Assembly (NCBI GenBank): GCA_035530195.1
Contig: DATKVG010000225.1
Location: 1 to 21,856 of the forward strand
Direction: 5' to 3'
DNA from: JAPLKX01 sp035530195
Lineage (GTDB): Bacteria > Hydrogenedentota > Hydrogenedentia > Hydrogenedentales > SLHB01
DNA length: 21,856 nucleotides
A model generated the notes under the pieces. That model did not search any database, was not told the origin of the DNA, and saw only the letters and a program-made list of their open reading frames with translations. The position numbers and the translations under genes were made by a program. Below are positions 8,059 to 15,934 of this stretch, piece after piece (the first letter of the stretch is position 1; each line of letters starts with the position of its first letter).

Positions 8059-8104
8059 TGCGGGGAGGCGCACGCAATAGAGGTCAAGACAGGACCCAAA
8101 CCGC

Positions 8105-9475
8105 ATGAAAACGGGGCTGTGGCTGAAAACGTTCTTTGCGATAACGGCTTTGTTCGCCGTGATGCCAACGGCACACGCGGTTGGCGCGTCTGGCGAGGAA
8201 TCCCTGCTACCAAACATGGAGACGCCCGGGCAGCGTGACGCGCGCCTTGCCTGGTGGCGCGAGGCCCGGTTCGGCTTGTTTATCCACTGGGGACCGGCGA
8301 GCGTGAACGGCACCGAGATCAGTTGGTCCCGCGAGGGCCATCCCCACGACCACAAGGGCCTCGAAAGCGTGCCGCCCGAGGTGTACGACACGCTCTACCA
8401 ACGGTTCAACCCGGTGAAGTTCGACGCCGATGCCTGGATGCAACTGGCCAAGGAAGCCGGCATGAAGTACGTCGTCTTCATCGCCAAACATCACGACGGC
8501 TTCTCGATGTGGCCCACGAAATTTCGCCCCGATTACAGCATCAGCGCCACCCCGTTCAAACGCGATATCTGCAAGGAAATCGCCGACGCCGCACACAAGC
8601 ACGGCCTCAAGCTCGGCTGGTATTACTCGACGCGCGACTGGACCCATCCCGACTACCTCGTCGGCGACAACCGGAAGTACGACGAGTTCTACATGGGCCA
8701 GGTGCGCGAACTGCTCTCGAATTACGGCCGCGTCGACATGATGTGGTTCGACCACGTCGCCGGCAACTGGCGCGACTACAATTTCCAGGAGCTATTCAAC
8801 ATGGTCTACCGGCTCCAGCCCGGCATCCTCGTAAACGACCGCGCCGCACGGTTCATCCGCGAGACCCAAGACAAACCCAGCCCTGAAATCGCCGCGCTTG
8901 TCCGTGGCGATTTCGATACGCCCGAACAGCGCATCGGGAAATTCCAAAACGACCGCCCGTGGGAATCGTGCGTTACCATGACCGAGTGCAAGGACGGCGG
9001 CGGCTGGTCGTACCGTCCCGATGGCCGTACGCGCACCTTTGAGGAATGTCTCCGCATGTTGGCCGGTTGCGCCACCGGCGACGGCAACCTCCTGCTGAAC
9101 GTAGGCCCGCTGCCGACCGGCGAAATCCTCCCTGAACAGGTCGCCGTGCTTAAGAAGATGGGCGCATGGCTGGCCAAGTACGGCGAAAGCATCTACGCCA
9201 CCCGCGGCGGGCCCTTCCGCAACGCTGAATGGGGCGGCGCTACCTATCGCGAGAAGACCATTTACCTCCATATCTTCCAATGGAAAGACGACACACTCGA
9301 ACTCCCGCCGCTCAAGGCAAAGGTGCTCAAGGCTACCGCGCTCACGGGCGGCGATGCGACCGCAAACCAAACCAACGATGCCCTGCGGATCGTCCTCGCC
9401 CCAACGCAGCAGGACAAGACCGATACCGTCATTCAACTCGAGTTGAACGCGCCCGCCGCGAACGAGTTCCAATGA
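8105..9475 (+). CDS. exported GH29 alpha-L-fucosidase
   Basis: This 456-residue enzyme is predicted to release terminal alpha-L-fucose by a retaining mechanism. A signal peptide (residues 1-24, ending in PTAHA before VGASG) indicates export. The TIM-barrel domain shows ARFGLFIHWGPASV near residues 54-67, then YVVFIAKHHDGFSMW with the conserved His129-His130, and GWYYSTRDWTHPDY. VDMMWFDHV carries Asp216, the expected nucleophile by position in GH29. A short C-terminal beta domain follows from about residue 365. The length is typical of a bacterial single-domain GH29 enzyme without a separate binding module. The acid/base residue is poorly conserved in GH29 and was not assigned. A good promoter lies just upstream, and a perfect hairpin starts 5 bp after the stop. 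Confidence 0.92.
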   Translation: MKTGLWLKTFFAITALFAVMPTAHAVGASGEESLLPNMETPGQRDARLAWWREARFGLFIHWGPASVNGTEISWSREGHPHDHKGLESVPPEVYDTLYQRFNPVKFDADAWMQLAKEAGMKYVVFIAKHHDGFSMWPTKFRPDYSISATPFKRDICKEIADAAHKHGLKLGWYYSTRDWTHPDYLVGDNRKYDEFYMGQVRELLSNYGRVDMMWFDHVAGNWRDYNFQELFNMVYRLQPGILVNDRAARFIRETQDKPSPEIAALVRGDFDTPEQRIGKFQNDRPWESCVTMTECKDGGGWSYRPDGRTRTFEECLRMLAGCATGDGNLLLNVGPLPTGEILPEQVAVLKKMGAWLAKYGESIYATRGGPFRNAEWGGATYREKTIYLHIFQWKDDTLELPPLKAKVLKATALTGGDATANQTNDALRIVLAPTQQDKTDTVIQLELNAPAANEFQ

Positions 9476-9480
9476 AATTC

Positions 9481-9518
9481 GCCTCGTTCCCACGGTCCGC
9501 CGTGGGAACGAGGCGTAA
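9481..9518. repeat. REP-like hairpin repeat, copy 1 (perfect)
   Basis: GCCTCGTTCCCACGG (9481-9495), a 4-base loop and CCGTGGGAACGAGGC (9500-9514) form a perfect 15-bp stem, followed by GTAA. It starts 5 bp after the fucosidase stop and ends 15 bp before the stop of the convergent PIN gene. It could terminate transcription for both, although there is no T tract. A degenerate second copy lies at 11401-11434. Confidence 0.9.
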
Positions 9519-9532
9519 ATACGTGTCTGTAC

Positions 9533-10054
9533 TCAAGGTGCGGCGTCCCATACGAACCGGACGCCCAATGACTTCAACATCTGAAAGGTATCGGTATAGT
9601 CAACTCCGAATTCTTTACACACGTTGGGGATCAAGACCCTGTTCTTGGCCTCGGGCCGAAGCTGTTCGTGGGTTACCACGACATGGCCCTTGGCCTTGGC
9701 ATAGGCCACGAGCCACCCGTCCGCAGCTGTCGCGAATTCGCTCTTCGCCGAATCAAAAAACTGCGTGTTGTCCTGCACCCACGTCATGATGTCTCGATAC
9801 TGTGACATTACCGCCGCGTCCGTGGTCGAATGAAAGAAGGAGGGGGACAAGGTTTGCTCTGCCCAACTTGCCAAATCGTCCTTGCCCAGCAGCAATTCCC
9901 GCTTGATGTGGTCGATGCTGTATAGATGCCCAGCCTCATGGCTGCCCTTCAGGCTGGCCCAGAATCTGGGACAAAGGGCGAGGGCGTAGTAGCTGTTTTT
10001 CGCCTGAATAAAGACGTTGGCATCCAGAAGAAATGTGCGGCTTGTTGTCTTCAT
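9533..10054 (-). CDS. DUF4411-type PIN-domain protein (putative toxin)
   Basis: This 173-residue PIN-fold protein resembles the DUF4411 family. Visible features are FLLDANVFIQAKNSYYALAL with the first acidic residue Asp11, CPRFWASL, an IKREL segment (Glu53), and AADGWLVAYAKAKGHVVVTH with Asp112 followed by Glu130. These fit the acidic metal site of VapC-like ribonucleases. The start at 10054 is preferred over the in-frame ATG at 10081 because its ATG overlaps the upstream gene's stop as ATGA and the family begins just before the LLDAN motif. The overlap implies translational coupling to the ImmA-like gene. By analogy with other PIN partners it is the effector of a two-gene toxin-antitoxin or stress module; RNase activity is inferred from the fold, not shown. 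Confidence 0.82.
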   Translation of the reverse strand: MKTTSRTFLLDANVFIQAKNSYYALALCPRFWASLKGSHEAGHLYSIDHIKRELLLGKDDLASWAEQTLSPSFFHSTTDAAVMSQYRDIMTWVQDNTQFFDSAKSEFATAADGWLVAYAKAKGHVVVTHEQLRPEAKNRVLIPNVCKEFGVDYTDTFQMLKSLGVRFVWDAAP

Positions 10055-11199
10055 AGGGCATCCACCCCAAGGTGGCTGCAATAGTTCTCGAAGGTCTTCC
10101 CGTAAAGGTCCGTAAGACGATACGCATCGCGATACAGTAACCGCCCTTCCTTCGCCGCCCGGATAACCTCCACTGCGAAACGCTCGCCAACGCGGTTGTT
10201 CTGATTGTTGTAGAAATCGCCGCCCGTGCGCCCCGCCTGCTTATGGTGTTCCGTGGCCGTGTATTCGCGGTAGAAGCTGAAGAACGTTTCGCGCGCAATC
10301 AACTTCAAGTCCAACGTACGGCGCGCCGCCACAATGGGGCTCACCTTGAAATGCTGCGCAGCGGTGACGAAGCGATTCTGCGTCGTTTGGGCTTCGGGCC
10401 AAAAAGCATACAGTTCCGATGCGGGAACCAGGAACTCTGCCGCCACTTTGTTACAAAAAACCTCGACCTTATTCCCGCCGGGCATAAGCAGATCAAAACC
10501 GGAGACGCCTTCCTGCCCGATGCATACGTGCGCCAGTTCGTGGGCCAAGGTGAATATCTGCGCAGATTTCGTGTCGGCCCCATTCACGAAGACCAACGGC
10601 GCATAGGAATCACACAGGGCAAAGCCTCGGAACTCCTTGACATCCAGCTTCCGGTGCGTATTGTTGCCCACCACACCGTTAATCACGGCCATCACCCCCG
10701 CGGCTTCAATCGCGCGGCGCAGTTCACTCAGGGCATCCTGCCATGTCCGCACACGATGTGCCCAGCCGTCCCTCAGCCCTATCAGCAAGCGCATCCCAGC
10801 GGCGGTCCTGATTGGATCCTCTTCCAGCCGCGCCGAACCCACGAAGGGCAACGGGTCCGCACCGTCCTCGATGAGCATTTCCTGCAGCCAGTCTTGCCGC
10901 CGTCGCATAGCTTGCACCGTGTCCAACAGGTTAGGGCTGGGACTTTGCACGGCCGTGCCGCGAACTGTGCGGAAGTCCGGGATCGGAAGCCGTTCTTTCG
11001 GGGGCTCGGACAAGAAGAAGTAGCCCAAGGGCGTCAACGTCTTCCGAGCAAGAACTTCCAATTGCCGCCACGTTGGCTTGGCGCCTCCCGATTCCCACTC
11101 CTCGTACTTCGGAAATTCTTGGGTCAAGGAAGAAAGCTTCACGCCGGAACGCTCGCGCGCCCAGCGCAACACCCTTGGCGTGACTTCGACCCGCACCAT
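10051..11199 (-). CDS. XRE-like/ImmA-IrrE family metallopeptidase
   Basis: This 382-residue protein combines an N-terminal helix-turn-helix-like region (about residues 5-60: PRVLRWARERSGVKLSSL, then KYEEWESGGAKPTWRQLEVL) with an ImmA/IrrE (COG2856) zinc-peptidase domain. The HExxH motif is HELAH (220-224), in SAQIFTLAHELAHVCIG, and Glu246 in NKVEVFCNKVAAEFLVP is the likely third zinc ligand. Relatives cleave a cognate repressor under stress or act as the regulatory half of a toxin-antitoxin pair. The start at 11199 follows the family's usual VRVxVxPxVLRWAR opening; an AAAGGAG abuts the ATG, so the adjacent GTG at 11196 is an alternative. An ATG at 11241 is less likely because an extended -10 box overlaps it. 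Its stop overlaps the start of the PIN gene (ATGA), so the two are one operon. Confidence 0.85.
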   Translation of the reverse strand: MVRVEVTPRVLRWARERSGVKLSSLTQEFPKYEEWESGGAKPTWRQLEVLARKTLTPLGYFFLSEPPKERLPIPDFRTVRGTAVQSPSPNLLDTVQAMRRRQDWLQEMLIEDGADPLPFVGSARLEEDPIRTAAGMRLLIGLRDGWAHRVRTWQDALSELRRAIEAAGVMAVINGVVGNNTHRKLDVKEFRGFALCDSYAPLVFVNGADTKSAQIFTLAHELAHVCIGQEGVSGFDLLMPGGNKVEVFCNKVAAEFLVPASELYAFWPEAQTTQNRFVTAAQHFKVSPIVAARRTLDLKLIARETFFSFYREYTATEHHKQAGRTGGDFYNNQNNRVGERFAVEVIRAAKEGRLLYRDAYRLTDLYGKTFENYCSHLGVDAL

Positions 11200-11231
11200 C
11201 TCCTTTACCCTCGCGGAACAAACCCAATTAC

Positions 11232-11240
11232 AGTATAACA
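11232..11240 (-). promoter_or_regulatory. possible extended -10 promoter of the ImmA-PIN operon
   Basis: On the minus strand the sequence reads TGTTATACT, an extended -10 element (TGn plus TATACT). No good -35 box is seen 17 bases upstream, as is common for extended -10 promoters. Transcription would start near 11225, leaving a ~25-base leader before the ATG at 11199. Confidence 0.35.
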
Positions 11241-11400
11241 TATGTCAGTTATGCCTTGGATGCAAGCCGACAGTATGCATCTTAACACGAAGAATATGAA
11301 AGAATCGTGACAGAATCGTAGAAGAACTCCGTAGGAATGCATAAACTATGCGGGTCCCGGTGGTATGCTGGACGTGTGCCATGATTAGTACCCGCGCATG

Positions 11401-11434
11401 CGTTCCTACCCGTGAGCGTGGGAGCGAGGCGTAA
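11401..11434. repeat. REP-like hairpin repeat, copy 2 (degenerate)
   Basis: CGTTCCTACC, a 6-base loop and CGTGGGAGCGAGGCGTAA reproduce the core of copy 1 (CGTTCCCACG, 6 bases, CGTGGGAACGAGGCGTAA) with a few substitutions; most of the stem still pairs if G-U pairs are allowed. It ends only 6 bases before the Shine-Dalgarno of the large glycosidase gene, so it is likely to lie in that gene's 5' leader. Confidence 0.75.
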
Positions 11435-11453
11435 CAGAATGGAAGGTTAGCCC

Positions 11454-14400
11454 ATGAGCCAATTTTTTATAGTCGCATCGGCACTGTGGGCGATGGCCGC
11501 ACTGGCCGCGCCGCTCGAGTTCAGCGCCCCGGATCAATTGCCTCCGCCGCCGGCCGATGCGTCTGGATTCCCATCCAGTAATGCCAACATGGATGTGCGG
11601 GCCGGGTTTTCAACGCCGCCACCGGGCTATGGCGAGGTGCCGTTCTGGTGGTGGACGGGTGACCCGCTGGACAAGGATCGGTTGTTGTGGCAACTTGAGA
11701 AGCTGTATGCCGCTGGACTTCCTGGGGTGCAGGTCAACTACGCGCATGATGCCGGCATGGTGACCTATCCCGCGGAGCCGCCAATCTTTTCGGATGCGTG
11801 GTGGGAAATCTGGCGATGGATGACCGACGAATGCCGCAAGCGCGGTATGGGCATCGGCATGAGCGGCTACACGATTGACTGGCCGGGCCACGACAATCTG
11901 TTTTATCGAATCGGCATCACGGACGGGTCGTTGCGCGGCGCCAGCCTCGACCCGAAAACGCTGCGGGCGGAAGGCCGGAAACCGGTCTCGTGGACCCTGC
12001 CGGACGGCTGCATCACCGTCACAGCGTTTCAAATGAAGGATGACGCGATTGTCCCCGGGTCGGATGAGTCGCTATCGCCGTACGTCCGCGATGGGCAACT
12101 CGAATGGACGCCCCCGAGGGGACAGTGGCAGGTGGTGGCCGTGATGGCGAATTCGCCGGAACGCTCCGTGGATCCCATGAACCCGGCATCGGGCCAGAAG
12201 GTCATCGAGCGGTTTTTCCAGCTTTTCGCGGATCACTGCCCAGGCGACGCGGCGAAGGCGCTCAACTATTTCTTCCATGATGAATTGACCTTTGGCGTGA
12301 ACGGCTGGCTCTGGTCGGACCGGTTCGCGGCGGAGTTCGAGAAACGGAAGGGGTACGACGTCCTGCCGGTGTTGCCGGCGCTGTTTTTCGATATCGGACC
12401 GAAGACACCGAAGATACGCCTCGACTATTCGGACGTGATGGTCGCGCTCACCGAAGAGTGTTTCTTCCGCCCCATCTTCGAATGGCACTGGAAACGGGGC
12501 ATCATGTATGCCTGCGACCCGGGCAGCCGTGGCGGCAACCCGCTCGAGTTCGGCGACTACTTCCGCTGCGTCCGCTGGTATGCCGCGCCGGGCCACGACA
12601 CGCCCGGCGGCAAGGCGGACCTGCACAAGGACAAGGTATCGAGTTCCATCGCCCACCTGTACCAGCGGCCGCGCGTCTGGCTCGAGGGCTACCACAGCCT
12701 CGGCTGGGGCGCAACCCCGGCCACCATCTTCGACTCGACGTGCAAGAACTTTCTTTACGGCGCGAGCCTGCTCAACCTGCACGGCCTCTACTACACGACG
12801 CACGGCGGTTTCTGGGAGTGGGCGCCGCCCTGCTACCACTGGCGTATGCCCTACTGGGACCACATGGGCCCGTTTTTCAAATACTTCGAGCGGCTCAGCT
12901 ATCTGCTCAGCCAGGGTGTGCACCGCTGCGACGTCGCCATGCTCTATCCAACCGCGCCGTTGGAAGCCGGCATGGGAGCGGGCGTCATGAAGGCGGCCTT
13001 CAAGACCGGGGACGACCTCTACCTTCAACATGGCATCGATTTCGATTTCATGGACTTCGAATCGTTGGACCGCGCACAGATTCAGGACCGGCAACTGTGT
13101 GTGGCAGGCGAGGCGTACCGGGTACTGATCCTGCCGTCGATGCGCGCGGTGCGGCAATCGACGCTCGACAAGGCGCTCGCATTCTACCGGGCGGGCGGCG
13201 TGGTCGTCGCCACGGGCGCGCTGCCCGAGGCCAGCGATCGCATTGGACGTGAAGACGCGGATCTCGACGCGGCGGTTCGGGAACTGTTTGGGGTGACGGC
13301 GGCCGAGGCGCGCGGCGGAAAAACCGCCCCGCCGCAGGCCGGCGCGGAGGGCGGTGTGGGCGTTGCGATCAAGAGCAACGATGCCGTGGCGGAACTGATC
13401 ACCCGGTCGATCCCGCGTGATTTTGTGCCCGACGGCGAAGCGCAAGTGCTCCACCGGAAGATCGGCGCGCGCGATGTGTACATGGTCATGGGCGCGGCAA
13501 AGAACTCGGAATGTGTCTTCCGCGCTACGGGTAAGGTCGAGTTGTGGGACCCGTGGACAGGCGCGGCCCAGCCAGTCCACACCGTGTCCGCTGCGGGTGG
13601 CGGTACGCGCGTACGCATGCCGCTCGATCATGACGAAGCGCAACTGATTGTATTCAGTCCCGGCGTGTCCAAGATCACCATAGACAAGACCGATCTCGAC
13701 GATGTGACCGGCGTTAATGCCGAGAACAGAAATGTGATCGTCACCGGTTATGCACGAACCGGCGGCGAGAAAACCGCCGTGGTTCATCAAGGTCCCCAAA
13801 CCCTGACGCTGCACGGCGAAGCGCCTGCGCCGCCGACGCCCATCGTTGTTGAAGGCCTGTGGGAGGTTGAACTGAAGCCGACGATGGACAACCAATGGGG
13901 CGATTTCCGGCTTCCCGCAGGCAATGCCATGATCGGCGCTGAGGCCCGGCAGTTCTTGTATGCTGAGGAAACTTCTTTCGATCCCGGCTGGGAAGCGCCA
14001 AACGTGGATGATTCCGGATGGAAAAAGGTCACCAATTCCTTTGGGACACGGTTGTGGAAACTCGGCCCACTGCCGGAAAATGGGTCCGAAATCGATGAGC
14101 AACTTGCCCGGCTTACGACGGTTGACCCATCGGCCCCCGTGGCCATCGACGGGCAGGAATATTCCTGGCAGCCCTATGACTTTTCGATGCGATGGGGCGT
14201 CGAAGGCGATCCGGGACCGCAGGGGTACCATGGGCTGAAGGAGTTGATTTCCGACGACTTCATCGTGCTCGGAAAACCCAAACGAACAAACACCGCCATC
14301 AATTACGAGAAAGAACCGCAGGGCACGCGCTACTACCTGTGGACCTCGGCCAACGCGCCGCGCAATACGGAGGCACAGATCCGCACCGGTAACCTGAAGC

Positions 14401-15266
14401 CGGCGGCTGTCTGGATTAACGGCATACGGATCGATGACCTTTCCGCAAAGGTCTCGCTCAAGGCTGGCCCAAACCCAGTGATGCTGCGCTACGACGCGGT
14501 CGGCCGTACGCATTTTATGCTGGAACTCGCCGGCGCGCCGATCGACGCGCCGGCGTTCCCGTTGGCGATGCGCTGGTATACAGCCCCCGGCATTGTGCGC
14601 TTCGACGCAAAGCCGCGGGAGGATCAGCCCGTGGGTTGGTACCGTTTCGTGTCGCCGCCCGGACTGCGCGCGATGACGATAGTCGCGCGGGGCGCGGTGA
14701 AGGCGTGGGCCGACGGCGCACCCATGACGGTCACGCAACGCGCCCTGCGCGCCGATGGCGCGGTGGAATACACAGCCGTGGTGGCCCAGGCCAACCCGCT
14801 TGCGGTAAAGGTGGTGCTGCGCATCTCGCAAGAGCGCGGCTGTTACGGCGGCGCGGCTCTGCCCGAACCCGTCGCGCTCGACTGTGACCCGGGCCGGATG
14901 CCGGCAGGCGACTGGTCGCAAATGGGCGCCTTGGCGGATTATTCCGGTGGCATGTGGTACCGCAAGACGATTGCCCTCACCCACGAACAAACGCAGGGCC
15001 GCGTCATGCTTGACCTGGGCCGGGTGCCCGCAACCGCGGAGGTCCGCATCAACGATCAGTCCGCGGGCGTCAAGCTCACGCCGCCGTGGACGGTAGACAT
15101 TTCCAAGCTGGTCCAGCCTGGCGACAATCGGATTGAAATCCTCGTCTACAACACCTTGGCCAACCATTACGGAACGATCCCGACGCGCTACCGGGGCTCG
15201 CCTGAATCGGGCCTGCTCGGACCGGTCAGCATTCAGACAAGTGATCGGGTGACCTTGATGCAGTAG
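11454..15266 (+). CDS. large exported GH106-type glycosidase (alpha-L-rhamnosidase-like)
   Basis: This 1270-residue secreted protein begins with a signal peptide (MSQFFIVASALWAMAALA). The catalytic half opens with EVPFWWWTGDPLDKDRLLWQ (about 61-80) and LPGVQVNYAHDAG, and contains NYFFHDELTFGVNGW (Glu277) and RPRVWLEGYHSLGWGATP (Glu411). This pattern matches the GH106 alpha-L-rhamnosidase group and its large uncharacterised relatives. A middle region (about 550-760) resembles the beta-galactosidase-trimerisation-like Rossmann domain. The last ~120 residues (GGMWYRKTIAL, VMLDLGRVPATAEVRIND, WTVDISKLVQPGDNRIEI) form a GH2-type sugar-binding beta-sandwich. The start is fixed by GGAAGG at 11441-11446, 7 bases ahead. 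Substrate specificity is inferred; another linkage is possible. It stands alone as a transcription unit, divergent from the ImmA operon. Confidence 0.8.
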   Translation: MSQFFIVASALWAMAALAAPLEFSAPDQLPPPPADASGFPSSNANMDVRAGFSTPPPGYGEVPFWWWTGDPLDKDRLLWQLEKLYAAGLPGVQVNYAHDAGMVTYPAEPPIFSDAWWEIWRWMTDECRKRGMGIGMSGYTIDWPGHDNLFYRIGITDGSLRGASLDPKTLRAEGRKPVSWTLPDGCITVTAFQMKDDAIVPGSDESLSPYVRDGQLEWTPPRGQWQVVAVMANSPERSVDPMNPASGQKVIERFFQLFADHCPGDAAKALNYFFHDELTFGVNGWLWSDRFAAEFEKRKGYDVLPVLPALFFDIGPKTPKIRLDYSDVMVALTEECFFRPIFEWHWKRGIMYACDPGSRGGNPLEFGDYFRCVRWYAAPGHDTPGGKADLHKDKVSSSIAHLYQRPRVWLEGYHSLGWGATPATIFDSTCKNFLYGASLLNLHGLYYTTHGGFWEWAPPCYHWRMPYWDHMGPFFKYFERLSYLLSQGVHRCDVAMLYPTAPLEAGMGAGVMKAAFKTGDDLYLQHGIDFDFMDFESLDRAQIQDRQLCVAGEAYRVLILPSMRAVRQSTLDKALAFYRAGGVVVATGALPEASDRIGREDADLDAAVRELFGVTAAEARGGKTAPPQAGAEGGVGVAIKSNDAVAELITRSIPRDFVPDGEAQVLHRKIGARDVYMVMGAAKNSECVFRATGKVELWDPWTGAAQPVHTVSAAGGGTRVRMPLDHDEAQLIVFSPGVSKITIDKTDLDDVTGVNAENRNVIVTGYARTGGEKTAVVHQGPQTLTLHGEAPAPPTPIVVEGLWEVELKPTMDNQWGDFRLPAGNAMIGAEARQFLYAEETSFDPGWEAPNVDDSGWKKVTNSFGTRLWKLGPLPENGSEIDEQLARLTTVDPSAPVAIDGQEYSWQPYDFSMRWGVEGDPGPQGYHGLKELISDDFIVLGKPKRTNTAINYEKEPQGTRYYLWTSANAPRNTEAQIRTGNLKPAAVWINGIRIDDLSAKVSLKAGPNPVMLRYDAVGRTHFMLELAGAPIDAPAFPLAMRWYTAPGIVRFDAKPREDQPVGWYRFVSPPGLRAMTIVARGAVKAWADGAPMTVTQRALRADGAVEYTAVVAQANPLAVKVVLRISQERGCYGGAALPEPVALDCDPGRMPAGDWSQMGALADYSGGMWYRKTIALTHEQTQGRVMLDLGRVPATAEVRINDQSAGVKLTPPWTVDISKLVQPGDNRIEILVYNTLANHYGTIPTRYRGSPESGLLGPVSIQTSDRVTLMQ

Positions 15267-15934
15267 GAAAATGGCCGATTCATCCTTGGTGGAAATTCGA
15301 GTGATGGAAATGGAGGTTCCACCATGTTCTATAAGGCACGCCACAGGAATGGGTCATGAATCTCCGCCGCATTACGTTGAAGCGTCAATTCTCAGCGGCG
15401 GACAAGGCGGCACCACAATCGAAGAACGATGTACAACCTTAGCAGCCCTGTTCATGAATACGGTGACGTATGGAGTGCGGACGCTCTTAGCGCGGCTTGC
15501 CACCGCTTTTTATAACGCAAGGCTTTGCTTGCGAACGACGTTCTCCCTATCAGGTAAGGCCTGTGAAAGCGATTCTCAGAGGGGGATACCCTATGGCGTG
15601 GTTCGGGTCTTGCGGTTGAAGAGCCTGAGTGCAGCAATCGCAATTGGTAATAGAAGCAGGAGTAGCGGCCAGTGCCATTCTGTGTGCCACTTTCTTGACC
15701 AACAGCCGGTCCCGCACGCACATGTGATGTGAAGCCGAAATAGGCTAAGTGATTGGTGCAACAGCAAGTACCTATGGGAAGCTGGGAGAGGAGAACCGCC
15801 TTCGTTGTTGTAGTACCCCAACAGTCGATGCCTGCAGGTTTCCTCAAGCTCCCATAAGGCGTAGCAAGGGCTCACGCGGCGTGTAAGCGGTCTTTGGGCT
15901 GATCGGCGCCTGGGGATCAGCGCTTATGGCAGCC
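15267..15934. other. 668-bp intergenic stretch with no convincing gene
   Basis: No frame here has both a recognisable protein and a good start. Two structures are visible. An 8-bp inverted repeat TGGTGGAA (15287-15294) / TTCCACCA (15317-15324) lies shortly after the glycosidase stop and could be its terminator. Near the other end a 7-bp stem occurs at 15898-15921. On the minus strand, about 15600-15740 encodes a short Cys-containing, Leu-rich, basic-tailed stretch that resembles a C-terminal membrane anchor, but no gene body precedes it. Base composition is lower in GC than in the flanking genes. Confidence 0.5.
15898..15921 (-). terminator. possible hairpin after the membrane methyltransferase-like gene
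   Basis: GCTGATC (15898-15904) and GATCAGC (15915-15921) form a 7-bp stem with a 10-base loop, 13 bases past the stop codon of the minus-strand gene that ends at 15935. There is no T tract, so it may be an inefficient or factor-assisted terminator. Confidence 0.3.

Noticed and set aside
9481..9514. Hairpin considered as a CRISPR repeat or attachment site
   Set aside because: There are only two copies ~1.9 kb apart with genes between them and no spacer array; no integrase or tRNA is nearby.
12072..15344. A 1090-codon open frame antisense to the GH106-type gene
   Set aside because: The translation is Arg/His-rich and matches no family; the plus strand has a signal peptide, glycosidase motifs and a good ribosome binding site. 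It is a GC-driven shadow.
15271..15732. A 153-codon plus-strand frame after the large glycosidase
   Set aside because: No domain or membrane pattern, no convincing ribosome binding site, and atypical composition; most likely non-coding.
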